Source of the DNA: a virus
Length of the DNA: 37,430 nt
IMG/VR virus record: IMGVR_UViG_3300008107_007087
Location: 1-37,430 of that record
Direction: 5' to 3' (one strand)
A model generated the notes under the pieces. It searched no databases and was not told where the DNA came from. It saw nothing but the letters and a program-made list of their open reading frames with translations. Shown here piece after piece: positions 6,174-14,094 of the stretch (positions are counted from its first letter, which is position 1; every line of letters begins with the position of its first letter). Both the position numbers and the translations under genes were made by a program.

Positions 6174-7550
6174 TTAACATGCAAATCCTGTATCACTACC
6201 AACTGCTCCAGTTGATGAGTTTATTGTATAAGTATTTGATACTATATTTCCACCCAAAGTACCATCATATTCAGCAACATAATTAAATCCAATTAAAGGA
6301 GTTCCCTGTGGTGTTCTATATAATACAGCATTATCGGCTGCCGCATCATCTAAAGTTGTTGCATTGTTTGATGCGTAAACTAAACGTAGTGTGTTCATTG
6401 AACATGGGCTAGCTGGACTAGCACTTCCTACCGAAACATTAAATATGTTTGGTGCTACGGTAGTTGTTGTAGTTGTAGGTGCTGCAGTGGTTGTAGTTGT
6501 AGTGGTTGTTGGAGCAGCGGTAGTTGTAGTTGTAGTTGGTGCTGCAGTGGTTGTAGTTGTAGTTGTAGTTGGTGCTGCAGTGGTTGTAGTTGTAGTTGGA
6601 GCAGCGGTTGTAGTAGTTGTTGTAGTTGTGGTACTAGTAGTTGTAGTAGTTGTTGGTGTTCCATAAATTGCACTACCACCATTGAATCCACAAATAGGTG
6701 CGTTTGTTGGTAACGGTGCAGCAGTTGTTGTGCTTGGGGCAGCAGTTGTTGTACTTGTAGTTGTAGTTGTTGGTGTACAACTTATATAAGTAGTTAATTT
6801 ACCAGAGCCACCAGAAACTTCACCAAAATAACTACCATTACTATAAAATCCATTAGATACCAACGTAGTTAATGTATTATTGGTATATAAAACTACATCC
6901 TGTGCAAATGTTGCTCCATTTTTAGCATAATATGTAGATGTTCCAGCACTACACGCAGTAAATCCATTGGATGCGTGATATCCTAGTGCAAGTGACACTG
7001 GTCCGGAAGTTGTTGTTGTGGTTGTTGTTGTTGTAAATGTTACACAGGTAACGTTCATTGATTTCACAGCAAAGAGGCCATTACTATCTCTTAAAATTAC
7101 AAAATACTGATTATTTAATAACCCAGTAAATGTATAAGTTGTTGCTCCACTTAATGCAATTGGAGTTTTACTATAAGCTTCTCCAGGTGTATTTCCTATT
7201 TGTACACTTTGATAAGTACCACTACCACCACTAAAAGAAGAAATCTGTATTCTACCATATCCACCAGAACAACCTATGTCCGAAATTGTAAAATTAATCG
7301 GTGCAATAGTCGTGGTTGTAGTTGTTGTAATTGGATATAAAGTAGGATTACAATTTGCATCTAAACTACCAATCTCCTCTAGAGTAGAATCCAATGAACG
7401 AGATACCGTATTTTCTTGTGCAACAAATTCAAAGCTGTTGTTTAACTCATTCAATATTTGTCTAGGACCTCTGTATCCAGAACAGTCTGTCCATTCCACA
7501 AATGAATAAGTGTTGTCAGGTATTGTAATTCTGTAAACGTATGATGCCAT
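6174..7550 (-). CDS. Multi-domain mucin-like virion or fibre protein
   Basis: A 458-residue protein in which short beta-rich domains are joined by Thr runs. The first domain (residues 1-75) has no known match. The second, starting INFTISDIGCSG near residue 84 and ending SMNVTC, resembles the SprB repeat of Bacteroidota adhesins, with Cys at both ends. A third, starting VSLALGYHASNG, ends in ISC. A Thr/Ala/Pro linker (residues 298-367: blocks 9, 6, 8, 6, 8, 6) leads to a C-terminal domain paralogous to that of the neighbouring gene. No catalytic motif. Probably an elongated tail or capsid appendage that is exposed outside; Cys pairs at domain ends would suit disulfides. Confidence 0.8.
   Translation of the reverse strand: MASYVYRITIPDNTYSFVEWTDCSGYRGPRQILNELNNSFEFVAQENTVSRSLDSTLEEIGSLDANCNPTLYPITTTTTTTIAPINFTISDIGCSGGYGRIQISSFSGGSGTYQSVQIGNTPGEAYSKTPIALSGATTYTFTGLLNNQYFVILRDSNGLFAVKSMNVTCVTFTTTTTTTTTSGPVSLALGYHASNGFTACSAGTSTYYAKNGATFAQDVVLYTNNTLTTLVSNGFYSNGSYFGEVSGGSGKLTTYISCTPTTTTTSTTTAAPSTTTAAPLPTNAPICGFNGGSAIYGTPTTTTTTSTTTTTTTTTAAPTTTTTTAAPTTTTTTTTAAPTTTTTTAAPTTTTTTTTAAPTTTTTTVAPNIFNVSVGSASPASPCSMNTLRLVYASNNATTLDDAAADNAVLYRTPQGTPLIGFNYVAEYDGTLGGNIVSNTYTINSSTGAVGSDTGFAC
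6177..6449 (-). repeat. C-terminal domain duplicated in the neighbouring gene (copy 2)
   Basis: Encodes the 91-residue C-terminal domain paralogous to that at 5436-5696, with a four-residue insertion near the VAE motif. Both copies directly follow a Thr/Ala/Pro tract. Confidence 0.85.
6450..6659 (-). repeat. Thr/Ala/Pro-coding repeat tract
   Basis: Encodes Thr blocks of 9, 6, 8, 6, 8 and 6 residues (after TP-T6-S), separated by AAP and ending in VAP. After the first run, block lengths are only 6 or 8, as in the tract at 5697-5945. Confidence 0.9.
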
Positions 7551-7574
7551 TACTTATTGGATTTCTTCAATACC

Positions 7575-7583
7575 TATAAGTAT
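7575..7583 (-). promoter_or_regulatory. Putative phage promoter element (ATACTTATA)
   Basis: The spacer before the mucin-like gene holds ATATACTTATA on the minus strand, 25 bases upstream of the ATG at 7550. The element lies in the loop of a weak inverted repeat (TTCAATA at 7566-7572 and TATTGAA at 7585-7591). Confidence 0.4.
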
Positions 7584-7596
7584 ATATTGAAATCAA

Positions 7597-10362
7597 TTAT
7601 GCTCCGAATTTATTAATGAACCACGCATAGCTCTTATTTCCAGATGAAGAACCACTAACTGCTAAAGTATTAGATGGAGTTACACCGAATGTTACAAAAT
7701 CGGATGAACCACCTAAATAGTTTGTAGTTGGTGCGTTATTTCCATCAAAATAAAATCTAACAATATAAGTTGCGGAGTTGGTTGCTGTTCCAGTACTTGT
7801 ATTAATTGATGCCAATAATAGTAATGTAGCTCCAGCAGTTCCCATATTAATTGGTAATCCTGTATCACCACCTTCGTTTCCAGCTGCTACAAATAAAGAA
7901 CCTTGTGATGCACCTGCATTTACACTACCATCACCAACAACACTAAATTTAGTATTAGAACCAAGTGATGTATCGGTAGTACTTGTACCTATTTGAGTTT
8001 TACCACCAACATTAAACGTTCCACTTGCAGTTACATTACCAGCATTTGATACGTTTAATAGATTAGTTCCGCTATAATTTGTTACTCTGAAATTTGAATT
8101 GTTTGTACTAAAAACAGTATCAATAGAACCGCCACCAGGAATTGTAGCTCTTGGAGTATTTGTTCTATCTCTAACAACAAAAATAGTATTATCACCCGAT
8201 GTTGGACTTTGTCTACCAACGTAAACGTATTTGTTTGGAGAATCTACAAAAAAGTCACCTTTTGTTGCACCCGTACTACTTTCAATAACTTCAAAACTAT
8301 GGGACACTAATAAACTACCGGTAAATTCATGTCTATCATCGGATGTATTACCAAACTTTGTTGAACCACTTTGAAATAATACAGATGATGTTGTATAAGT
8401 TGTATGTAATTCTTGTGTTGTTATTTTACCAGTAAAATAAACATCGTTATTACCATCAATTGTAAATGCGTTCTTTAATGATGCTGTATATCCTTGTAAA
8501 GGTCCTATTTGAGTTAATTCAGTAATTTGAGATGAACTACTTACTACACCATTTGTTGCCAATAATGAACCGGTTAAAGATGGAACTTCTATATTATTCG
8601 TAACATAAAAAGAACCAGTTACCTCTGCTCCAGTTAAACTTACTCTGAACTTTCTTAACCAAGTACTTCCATTAAATTCAGCAACATTGAAACCACTAAA
8701 TCCACCATTTCTACTATCAAATACAAATTCAGCAGAACCTCTTTGGTTTGTTGATGAGTAGCTATTACCAAAGATTTGATAATAAGGTCCATAAATTGAA
8801 CCACCATCAAAGAAACCAAACAACATTGCGTTTGTAGTTCCAGCGTTATATAGTAATGGAGATGCACCACTCAAATTTAAATTACCAGTAATTGTTTGAT
8901 TACCATAGAAAGTATTTGCAGATGATGTTTGTGCAAATGTAAAATAATCTTTTATTTGCTGTGAACTGCTTACAATTCCAGAAGTTTTTAAAGATTGAGT
9001 ATATGATTGAATACCCGTTATATCTAATTTAGCCGAAGATGTAAACACATTTAATGATGATGTGTAAGCTACAATTTGTCCAATTTCAGTTTTAACTGAT
9101 GCGGTATAGGCTAATGTTTGAGAAATAGTTTCTTTAACAGAAGCAGTATAAGCTTGAATATTTGCTACTTCATTTTTAACGCTTTGAGTGTATGCGTTTA
9201 ATGAAGATGTATAGGCTAATGTTTGAGAAATAGTTTCTTTAACAGAAGCAGTATAAGCTTGAATATTTGCTACTTCATTTTTAACCGAAGCTGTATAAGC
9301 TAGTGTTTGTGAAATAGTTTCTTTAACAGAAGCAGTATATGCTTGAATATTTGCTACTTCATTTTTAACACTTGCAGTATATGCTTGAATATTTGCTACT
9401 TCATTTTTAACACTTGCAGTGTATGCTAATGTTTGTGAAATAGTTTCTTTTACAGATGCAGTATATGCTAATGTTTGTGAAATTTCTTCTTTAACACTTG
9501 CAGTATAAGCTTGAATATTTGCCACATCAATTTTTCCAGATGCAGTAAATGTGTTGAGTGATGCCGTATATGACACCAATTGTCCAACTTCAACTTTTAC
9601 CGAAGCGGTGTATGCTTGTATATTTGCAACCGTATCACTTATTGATTGAGAATGTTGGTTGAAAGATGCAGTTACTATTGATACTCCCAAATTAACTCCT
9701 AACTGAGAAGAAGAAAAACTATTGAAAGATGCGGTAACTATTGATGTACCAAGATTCACCCCTAATTGAGATGAAGAAAAACTATTGAAAGATGCGGTAA
9801 CTATTGATGTACCAAGATTCACCCCTAATTGAGATGAAGAAAAACTATTGAAAGATGCGGTAACTATTGAATTTCCTAAATTTACACCCAATTGTGATGA
9901 AGAAAAACTATTAAAAGATGCGGTTACGATTGATGTACCAAGATTTACTCCTAATTGAGAAGATGTAAATTGATTTAATGTTGCAATATTAACCGAATCA
10001 CCATTTACAATCAATGAACCGGTCATATTTACAGATCCAGTAAATTCATGCTTATCGGATGATTGGTCACCAAATTTATTTGAACCAGAAGAAAATACAA
10101 CCGAAGATGTTTGATATATAGTTTCAATATCGTTTACAGTCAATTTTCCGGTAATAGTAACACTACCGTTTACAATTTGATTTCCTGTAAATGTGTTCGC
10201 AGAACCAGTTTTTGCAGCAAATTCAGTTATTTTATCACGTAAAGTTTTAATTGTGATTTGCGCGGTTGTACTAGCCGAAACCATAGCTACTACATCATTA
10301 TCTGATAATTTATATATATTATCAACTACTATGGGAAGTTCGGATATTTTCTTATTTGCCAT
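7597..10362 (-). CDS. Long tail-fibre-like protein with heptad repeats
   Basis: A 921-residue protein. It begins MANKKISELP, an opening common in phage tail and fibre proteins. Residues 130-234 are five 21-residue repeats of the form NSFSSSQLGVNLGxSIVTASF, and the next roughly 210 residues are 14- or 21-residue repeats (VANIQAYTASVKNE and ISQTLAYTASVKET types), all multiples of seven, as expected for a trimeric coiled-coil shaft. A domain near residues 73-120 (SSGSNKFGDQSSDKHEFTGS) is repeated further on as QSGSTKFGNTSDDRHEFTGS. The C-terminal third is beta-rich with many Ser, Thr and Gly, probably the tip. No chaperone or enzyme motif is visible. The upstream spacer has the putative late element. 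Confidence 0.85.
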   Translation of the reverse strand: MANKKISELPIVVDNIYKLSDNDVVAMVSASTTAQITIKTLRDKITEFAAKTGSANTFTGNQIVNGSVTITGKLTVNDIETIYQTSSVVFSSGSNKFGDQSSDKHEFTGSVNMTGSLIVNGDSVNIATLNQFTSSQLGVNLGTSIVTASFNSFSSSQLGVNLGNSIVTASFNSFSSSQLGVNLGTSIVTASFNSFSSSQLGVNLGTSIVTASFNSFSSSQLGVNLGVSIVTASFNQHSQSISDTVANIQAYTASVKVEVGQLVSYTASLNTFTASGKIDVANIQAYTASVKEEISQTLAYTASVKETISQTLAYTASVKNEVANIQAYTASVKNEVANIQAYTASVKETISQTLAYTASVKNEVANIQAYTASVKETISQTLAYTSSLNAYTQSVKNEVANIQAYTASVKETISQTLAYTASVKTEIGQIVAYTSSLNVFTSSAKLDITGIQSYTQSLKTSGIVSSSQQIKDYFTFAQTSSANTFYGNQTITGNLNLSGASPLLYNAGTTNAMLFGFFDGGSIYGPYYQIFGNSYSSTNQRGSAEFVFDSRNGGFSGFNVAEFNGSTWLRKFRVSLTGAEVTGSFYVTNNIEVPSLTGSLLATNGVVSSSSQITELTQIGPLQGYTASLKNAFTIDGNNDVYFTGKITTQELHTTYTTSSVLFQSGSTKFGNTSDDRHEFTGSLLVSHSFEVIESSTGATKGDFFVDSPNKYVYVGRQSPTSGDNTIFVVRDRTNTPRATIPGGGSIDTVFSTNNSNFRVTNYSGTNLLNVSNAGNVTASGTFNVGGKTQIGTSTTDTSLGSNTKFSVVGDGSVNAGASQGSLFVAAGNEGGDTGLPINMGTAGATLLLLASINTSTGTATNSATYIVRFYFDGNNAPTTNYLGGSSDFVTFGVTPSNTLAVSGSSSGNKSYAWFINKFGA
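8990..9630 (-). repeat. 14/21-residue heptad repeats in fibre shaft
   Basis: About fourteen units ending in (A/S)YT(A/S)S(V/L)K or a close variant, mostly 42 bases long with three or so extended by one heptad to 63 bases. Alternation of VANIQ and ISQTL types gives near-identical DNA stretches. Confidence 0.85.
9661..9975 (-). repeat. Five tandem 63-base repeats in fibre gene
   Basis: Five consecutive 63-base units encode 21-residue repeats with core SQLGVNLGxSIVTASF, residues 130-234 of the fibre protein. The middle copies are almost identical at the DNA level, a sign of recent amplification or gene conversion. Confidence 0.95.
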
Positions 10363-10402
10363 TTTTCAATACGATTTTTTCTAAAAGTTAGTATTTAACT
10401 CT

Positions 10403-10411
10403 TATAAATAT
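10403..10411 (-). promoter_or_regulatory. Putative phage promoter element (ATATTTATA)
   Basis: On the minus strand AATATTTATA lies 41 bases upstream of the fibre gene ATG at 10362, in the only sizeable spacer between it and the bS21 gene. Confidence 0.4.
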
Positions 10412-10428
10412 TGGAAAATGTAATAAAA

Positions 10429-10695
10429 CTATTCCCTAAAGGATTTTCTCTTTTTGGTGGACAGTGCGGATGGTGGAAGTACTCCAGATGCTATTTTATC
10501 TAATATAACTTCTCTCTGACTTTTACGAATTGCTTTTTGTTTTTCCTCTCTTTTTTCGGTAGTTGGTTTAGTGTACTCCTTTCGGTTTCTCAATTCTAAA
10601 ATATGTCCCGATTTTATTACCTTTCTTTTGAATTCTTTAAGAGCTTTATTGATGTCCTGCTTTGTACAGTCAACTATAACGATTGCTACTCCCAT
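10429..10695 (-). CDS. rpsU: Ribosomal protein bS21 homologue
   Basis: An 88-residue basic protein that matches bacterial ribosomal protein bS21: INKALKEFKRKVIKSGHILE, then LRNRKEYTKPTTEKREEKQKA, corresponds to the family core ALRRFKR....G.....R.R..Y.KPT..R. It is longer than cellular bS21 (about 65-70 aa) by a C-terminal tail of some 25 residues, including a VLPPSAL turn and a basic end. Phage-encoded bS21 is known from other phages and may replace the host copy in the small ribosomal subunit near the anti-Shine-Dalgarno region. No Shine-Dalgarno motif precedes its ATG. It starts 3 bases after the stop of the HAD phosphatase gene, so it is cotranscribed with it. Confidence 0.88.
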   Translation of the reverse strand: MGVAIVIVDCTKQDINKALKEFKRKVIKSGHILELRNRKEYTKPTTEKREEKQKAIRKSQREVILDKIASGVLPPSALSTKKRKSFRE

Positions 10696-10698
10696 ATA

Positions 10699-11232
10699 TT
10701 ATGAATGTTTTATGTGTTGTATCTTTTGTTTTACGTTTGGATATGCTTTAAGCCTTTTTCTAACCGCTTCTACATTTTTAAGCGAATCATCTACAAAGAA
10801 AACATCATCATACCCCTCATCTTTTACCTTTGCTTCTATCCAATCTGCTTTCTTTTCAGGATTTGCATCACCCAATGCAACTACCATTACGTTTCTAATA
10901 CCCAAATCTTTAATAAAATCATATACAGGTCTATATGCAGAACGTGCAGTTAGGATATATATCGTTCTACTACTATCGGATGCCGCCATTCTTTTCAATA
11001 ATTCAAAATATCCTTTAATTAATTTTGGGTCCGATACTTTTTGAAAATCGGTATAATCAAATACATCACCCGGTCTTTCTTTGTAAACTGCATATTCACC
11101 AGGAGTTAGTTTTGATTCTTTTCCGTCTTTATGTTTTACATATATAAAAGAAGTTGTTTTGACAAGTGTATCGTCAAAATCAAATATTCTTAATTTTTTA
11201 CTTTCTAAAAATAATGTTCTTGATATTGGCAT
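10699..11232 (-). CDS. HAD-superfamily phosphatase
   Basis: A 177-residue protein. DFDDTL near residue 18 is HAD motif I (nucleophile and acid/base Asp), ILTAR near residue 93 is motif II, a Lys sits in the following helix, and FFVDDSLKN near residue 146 is motif III/IV. The size and the ILTAR motif resemble phage 5'-nucleotidase-type or polynucleotide kinase 3'-phosphatase-type HAD proteins, but no kinase P-loop is present, so it is a stand-alone phosphatase. The substrate is unknown. It overlaps the coiled-coil membrane gene by one base (TAATG) and precedes the bS21 gene. Confidence 0.82.
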   Translation of the reverse strand: MPISRTLFLESKKLRIFDFDDTLVKTTSFIYVKHKDGKESKLTPGEYAVYKERPGDVFDYTDFQKVSDPKLIKGYFELLKRMAASDSSRTIYILTARSAYRPVYDFIKDLGIRNVMVVALGDANPEKKADWIEAKVKDEGYDDVFFVDDSLKNVEAVRKRLKAYPNVKQKIQHIKHS

Positions 11233-11555
11233 TATCCGTTCAATTGTCTTTTTGCTTTTGGAAGTGCTTTTTCCAATTTATCGTTTTCTCTAGTTAGATA
11301 CTCAACTTTCACAGTCAATTCAGCAACTTTTGCTGTCATCTCTATAATCATCTTACGCATTTCATCTTTTTCTTTTGATGATTGCACTAAAAGGGCTTCT
11401 AATTTAGAAATTCTATCTCTACAATCGTGTCTGATAAATTCTTCATCTCTCTCCTTTCTCATTGATTTTTTCTCATAGAAACGGAAAGCGGCTGCACTAC
11501 CTAATACTGTACAGGCGGTTATTAATACTGAATATATATTATCCATTTGTTCCAT
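11232..11555 (-). CDS. Membrane-anchored coiled-coil protein (spanin-like topology)
   Basis: A 107-residue protein. Residues 5-24 make one hydrophobic segment (IYSVLITACTVLGSAAAF), followed by a basic stretch and then a long charged coiled coil to about residue 97 with heptad-spaced Leu, Ile, Met and Val. This topology matches inner-membrane spanins (Rz-like) and also other phage membrane tethers. No outer-membrane spanin lipoprotein or endolysin is seen nearby, so lysis is only a possibility. It overlaps both neighbours by one base (TAATG on each side). Confidence 0.7.
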   Translation of the reverse strand: MEQMDNIYSVLITACTVLGSAAAFRFYEKKSMRKERDEEFIRHDCRDRISKLEALLVQSSKEKDEMRKMIIEMTAKVAELTVKVEYLTRENDKLEKALPKAKRQLNG

Positions 11556-11680
11556 TATTTTTTCATTTCAAACCAATCCAAAACCCATTGCGTACTTCCA
11601 GTTGGAAAAAACATCAAATCGGATGCTGAACCAGAATATGTATTTTGGATTTCTGTGTAACCATAATCCAAATTTTCCAT
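11555..11680 (-). CDS. Very small protein (41 aa)
   Basis: A 41-residue protein, MENLDYGYTEI... ending WFEMKK, acidic and aromatic-rich. The reading frame can be extended upstream to an ATG at 11755, but that version overlaps the previous gene by 74 bases and adds a Lys/Arg-rich stretch that reads like out-of-frame sequence. The ATG at 11680 lies one base after that gene's TAA (TAATATG), fitting the tight packing here. No family recognised. Its stop overlaps the ATG of the membrane coiled-coil gene. Confidence 0.6.
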   Translation of the reverse strand: MENLDYGYTEIQNTYSGSASDLMFFPTGSTQWVLDWFEMKK

Positions 11681-11681
11681 A

Positions 11682-12011
11682 TTAGATTTCTTTTTGCGGT
11701 TCTTCTTCGGTTTGAGGTAACGCTGCTGCAACTCTTTCATTTCCCTTCTTATCAAAGTATTCTTTTACATACTTCAATTTCTTTTCCACATCAAGTATTT
11801 CGTGATAGTCCATATCTCTTAAATCGTTGAAAATCTGTCCTCTATTTGCAGTTTTTTTACCAGAAACTACAATTGCCACTTGTTTTTTTGTAGAAGGAGT
11901 ACCTTTATCGTAATATTTCATAATAGCTTTAAGGTGAGTATCGTTCACTCCCATTTCTTTTATGAAGTTTTCTCTTATGATTTTTCTAATTGTATCTTTA
12001 ATATTTGTCAT
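11682..12011 (-). CDS. Hypothetical protein (109 aa)
   Basis: A 109-residue protein with an N-terminal helix (KDTIRKIIRENFIKEMG) of a kind often seen at the start of small proteins in phages of Bacteroidota. The middle part, with KGTPSTKKQVAIVVSGKK, is basic, and the C-terminal part is helical with a Glu-rich end. There is no membrane segment. Function unknown. It is the first gene of the run leading to the 41-aa protein, the membrane coiled-coil protein, the HAD phosphatase and bS21, with a putative late element 20 bases upstream. Confidence 0.7.
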   Translation of the reverse strand: MTNIKDTIRKIIRENFIKEMGVNDTHLKAIMKYYDKGTPSTKKQVAIVVSGKKTANRGQIFNDLRDMDYHEILDVEKKLKYVKEYFDKKGNERVAAALPQTEEEPQKEI

Positions 12012-12030
12012 TTTTATCCAAAATTATAGA

Positions 12031-12039
12031 TATAAATAT
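12031..12039 (-). promoter_or_regulatory. Putative phage promoter element (ATATTTATA)
   Basis: On the minus strand AAAAACT is directly followed by ATATTTATA, 20 bases upstream of the ATG at 12011. This closely matches the arrangement before the gene starting at 5393. Confidence 0.45.
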
Positions 12040-12044
12040 AGTTT

Positions 12045-12938
12045 TTAAGAATTAGACTTATTTTCTTCTAATTTTTTTATAAAATTGATAAGTTCTTTTT
12101 CTTTTAAACTATTTGCGTTATCATAAAATTCCCTCTTTTTATCAATTCTTTTAACTTTATCACCAAAAGAAGGCTTATTGTTTATATAATCTTCGGTAAT
12201 ATAACACCCATCCAAAACAAATTGTTGAACATTATGTCCAAATCTAGTAGATACTGCTCCTGCTAACATACCATATGTATCTTCTGGTCCATACCCACCA
12301 AATGATTCAGGTATACCTACCAATTCCCAGAATGATTTAGAATACAATGTATGCATTCCACATCCAAATTTAAGGGCAGGTATTTGTGTTGCATGTATTT
12401 TTTCAACTTTTTGTAGATATGCATTTTTCAATGCTTCTTCAGAATGTGCATACCCAAGTGGTTTATCTTTGAGAGAAGAATCTACTATAACATCCCAACT
12501 ATCATCCCACCATCTTGGTATTGATGGCGATAGTATATAAATTCCAGATAATTGATAAGATATATTTAGTTGGTGTTTTAATAAATGCTCGTGTAATGCA
12601 ATATCAGCATCACAAAATATAAACTGGTCATATGATAATTTAATACTTTCTCTTTTTTGTTGAGTAGTCCCCCAACAAGATGTATCTAATATTATCTCAT
12701 TGATATTTTTTATACCATTAAAAAGAACACCAAATCTACTAACAAAATACGCCTGTTTTAATTCACTATTTTCCCAATCGGTTAATTCAGGATTAAGATT
12801 GAGTGTAACTTTTAAAGTCACATCGTCATCTTCATCTAAATAGCGTAATGTTCTATGATATTGCATCATAAATCTTTCCAACATTTCAATTTCATGCGGC
12901 ATTACATGAATACATACCAATGTCTTTTTTTTAACCAT
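12045..12938 (-). CDS. GT-A type glycosyltransferase
   Basis: A 297-residue protein. FIFCDADIALHEHLL carries the DxD motif (Asp110-Asp112), and GGYGPEDTYGMLAG near residue 216 resembles the GxGxED motif of galactosyltransferase-type C-terminal domains, which provides the catalytic base. It is cytoplasmic by sequence, with a charged C-terminal helix. It is the last gene of the sugar operon and overlaps the GT2 gene by 8 bases. Sugar donor and acceptor cannot be told. Confidence 0.82.
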   Translation of the reverse strand: MVKKKTLVCIHVMPHEIEMLERFMMQYHRTLRYLDEDDDVTLKVTLNLNPELTDWENSELKQAYFVSRFGVLFNGIKNINEIILDTSCWGTTQQKRESIKLSYDQFIFCDADIALHEHLLKHQLNISYQLSGIYILSPSIPRWWDDSWDVIVDSSLKDKPLGYAHSEEALKNAYLQKVEKIHATQIPALKFGCGMHTLYSKSFWELVGIPESFGGYGPEDTYGMLAGAVSTRFGHNVQQFVLDGCYITEDYINNKPSFGDKVKRIDKKREFYDNANSLKEKELINFIKKLEENKSNS

Positions 12939-14094
12939 TGTTTACAATTATAAGTTCTTCTTCTGTATGTTTAATACGATTTACTTTTATATCAAAAATA
13001 TCAAATTGATACTTACCAACTTCTAATTGATTATCATCTAGTATTTCAGATAATATAAATATAAAATTTATATTTTGATTTGTAAGTTTGTTTCCGTCAA
13101 TTATTAATTCAATATCATTATTTATTGCAGAATTATTTATTTTTTCATTTAGATTAATTATTGAATTGTATTGTTCTTGAATATATTCTTCAATAATATT
13201 TTGGTTTAAATCAACAAATACATTCGTACCCCAAGGTTCAATTATATTTAAAATTTGTTTATTACAATTTTTAATATGAATACCAACATTATATTTGTGT
13301 GGAATCGTTGGATATTGATACTCATCATTTTTTATAAATGTACCCCATTTTCTTACATAATTTTTAAAAGAACTATTTTTCATTAAATGAAAAAATTCGT
13401 CTTTAGTAACTTGTTCTATGCCATCTTGAAATTGTCCACCTCTGCAGGTTAAATGATATACCAGAGCTTCCCATGTTTGAATTATATCATAACCATTTAA
13501 AATAAAACGATTGAATATATCAGAGTCTTCATGATATGAATGTAGTTTTTCATCATGCATTCCAATTGAAGTTATATCTTCTTTATAAATTGCCCAAGGT
13601 GCAAATATTCCTTTAGTTGTTTTACCTTGATAAACATATCGCATTTCATAAACAAATTTATCAAACTCTGCTTTTTTGAAATCCTCTGGATACATACCAA
13701 AATCTTCTACAATTTTTTCCAATCCCTTTGGATGTAGTGGTGGTTCTATACGAGTACCACTAACAACTGAAAGTGGTTTTAGGTGTTTTAATATAGCATC
13801 ATCAAACCATTGTCCCATATACATATCTGCATGAAACATACATACTATTGGTGTTTCAGCTGCTTCAATACACCTGTTATATCCGTATGCAATTCCTTTT
13901 GGAATATCAGTATCATTAACCAAATACTTTATATTGTTTTGGTCTAACCATTCTTTTGTACCATCATTATCCGCATCAACATATACAATAATTTCGTTTT
14001 GATGTAAACTATTTTCTTTAATAGATTGAATGCTATTTTTAAGATAACGAAGATTATTTTTAGATGGTATGCAAAATGTTATTTTTCTATTCAT
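12931..14094 (-). CDS. GT2 family glycosyltransferase with C-terminal extension
   Basis: A 387-residue protein. The N-terminal 240 residues are a GT2 domain: ITFCIPSKNN at residues 5-14, VYVDADNDGT near 38-46, FHADMYMG (residues 87-94) as the DxD-like metal site, and SYHEDSDIFNRF as the catalytic ED region. The last 120 or so residues are an Asn/Ile-rich domain of unknown function, perhaps for acceptor binding. It overlaps the FkbM methyltransferase gene by one base (TAATG) and the following glycosyltransferase gene by 8 bases, inside the sugar operon. Confidence 0.85.
   Translation of the reverse strand: MNRKITFCIPSKNNLRYLKNSIQSIKENSLHQNEIIVYVDADNDGTKEWLDQNNIKYLVNDTDIPKGIAYGYNRCIEAAETPIVCMFHADMYMGQWFDDAILKHLKPLSVVSGTRIEPPLHPKGLEKIVEDFGMYPEDFKKAEFDKFVYEMRYVYQGKTTKGIFAPWAIYKEDITSIGMHDEKLHSYHEDSDIFNRFILNGYDIIQTWEALVYHLTCRGGQFQDGIEQVTKDEFFHLMKNSSFKNYVRKWGTFIKNDEYQYPTIPHKYNVGIHIKNCNKQILNIIEPWGTNVFVDLNQNIIEEYIQEQYNSIINLNEKINNSAINNDIELIIDGNKLTNQNINFIFILSEILDDNQLEVGKYQFDIFDIKVNRIKHTEEELIIVNNG

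Noticed and set aside
5608-6666. Plus-strand open frames made of long Val runs opposite the Thr tracts
   Set aside because: They are the antisense reading of ACN Thr codons (GTN is the complement frame), have no promoter or start context, and contain no other protein-like sequence.
9661-9975. Regular 63-base tandem repeat as a CRISPR array
   Set aside because: Repeats are contiguous without unique spacers and are in frame in a fibre gene.
10403-10411. TATAAATA on the plus strand as a classical T4 late promoter
   Set aside because: No plus-strand gene follows it, or any of the other copies; all genes are on the minus strand, so only the opposite reading makes sense.
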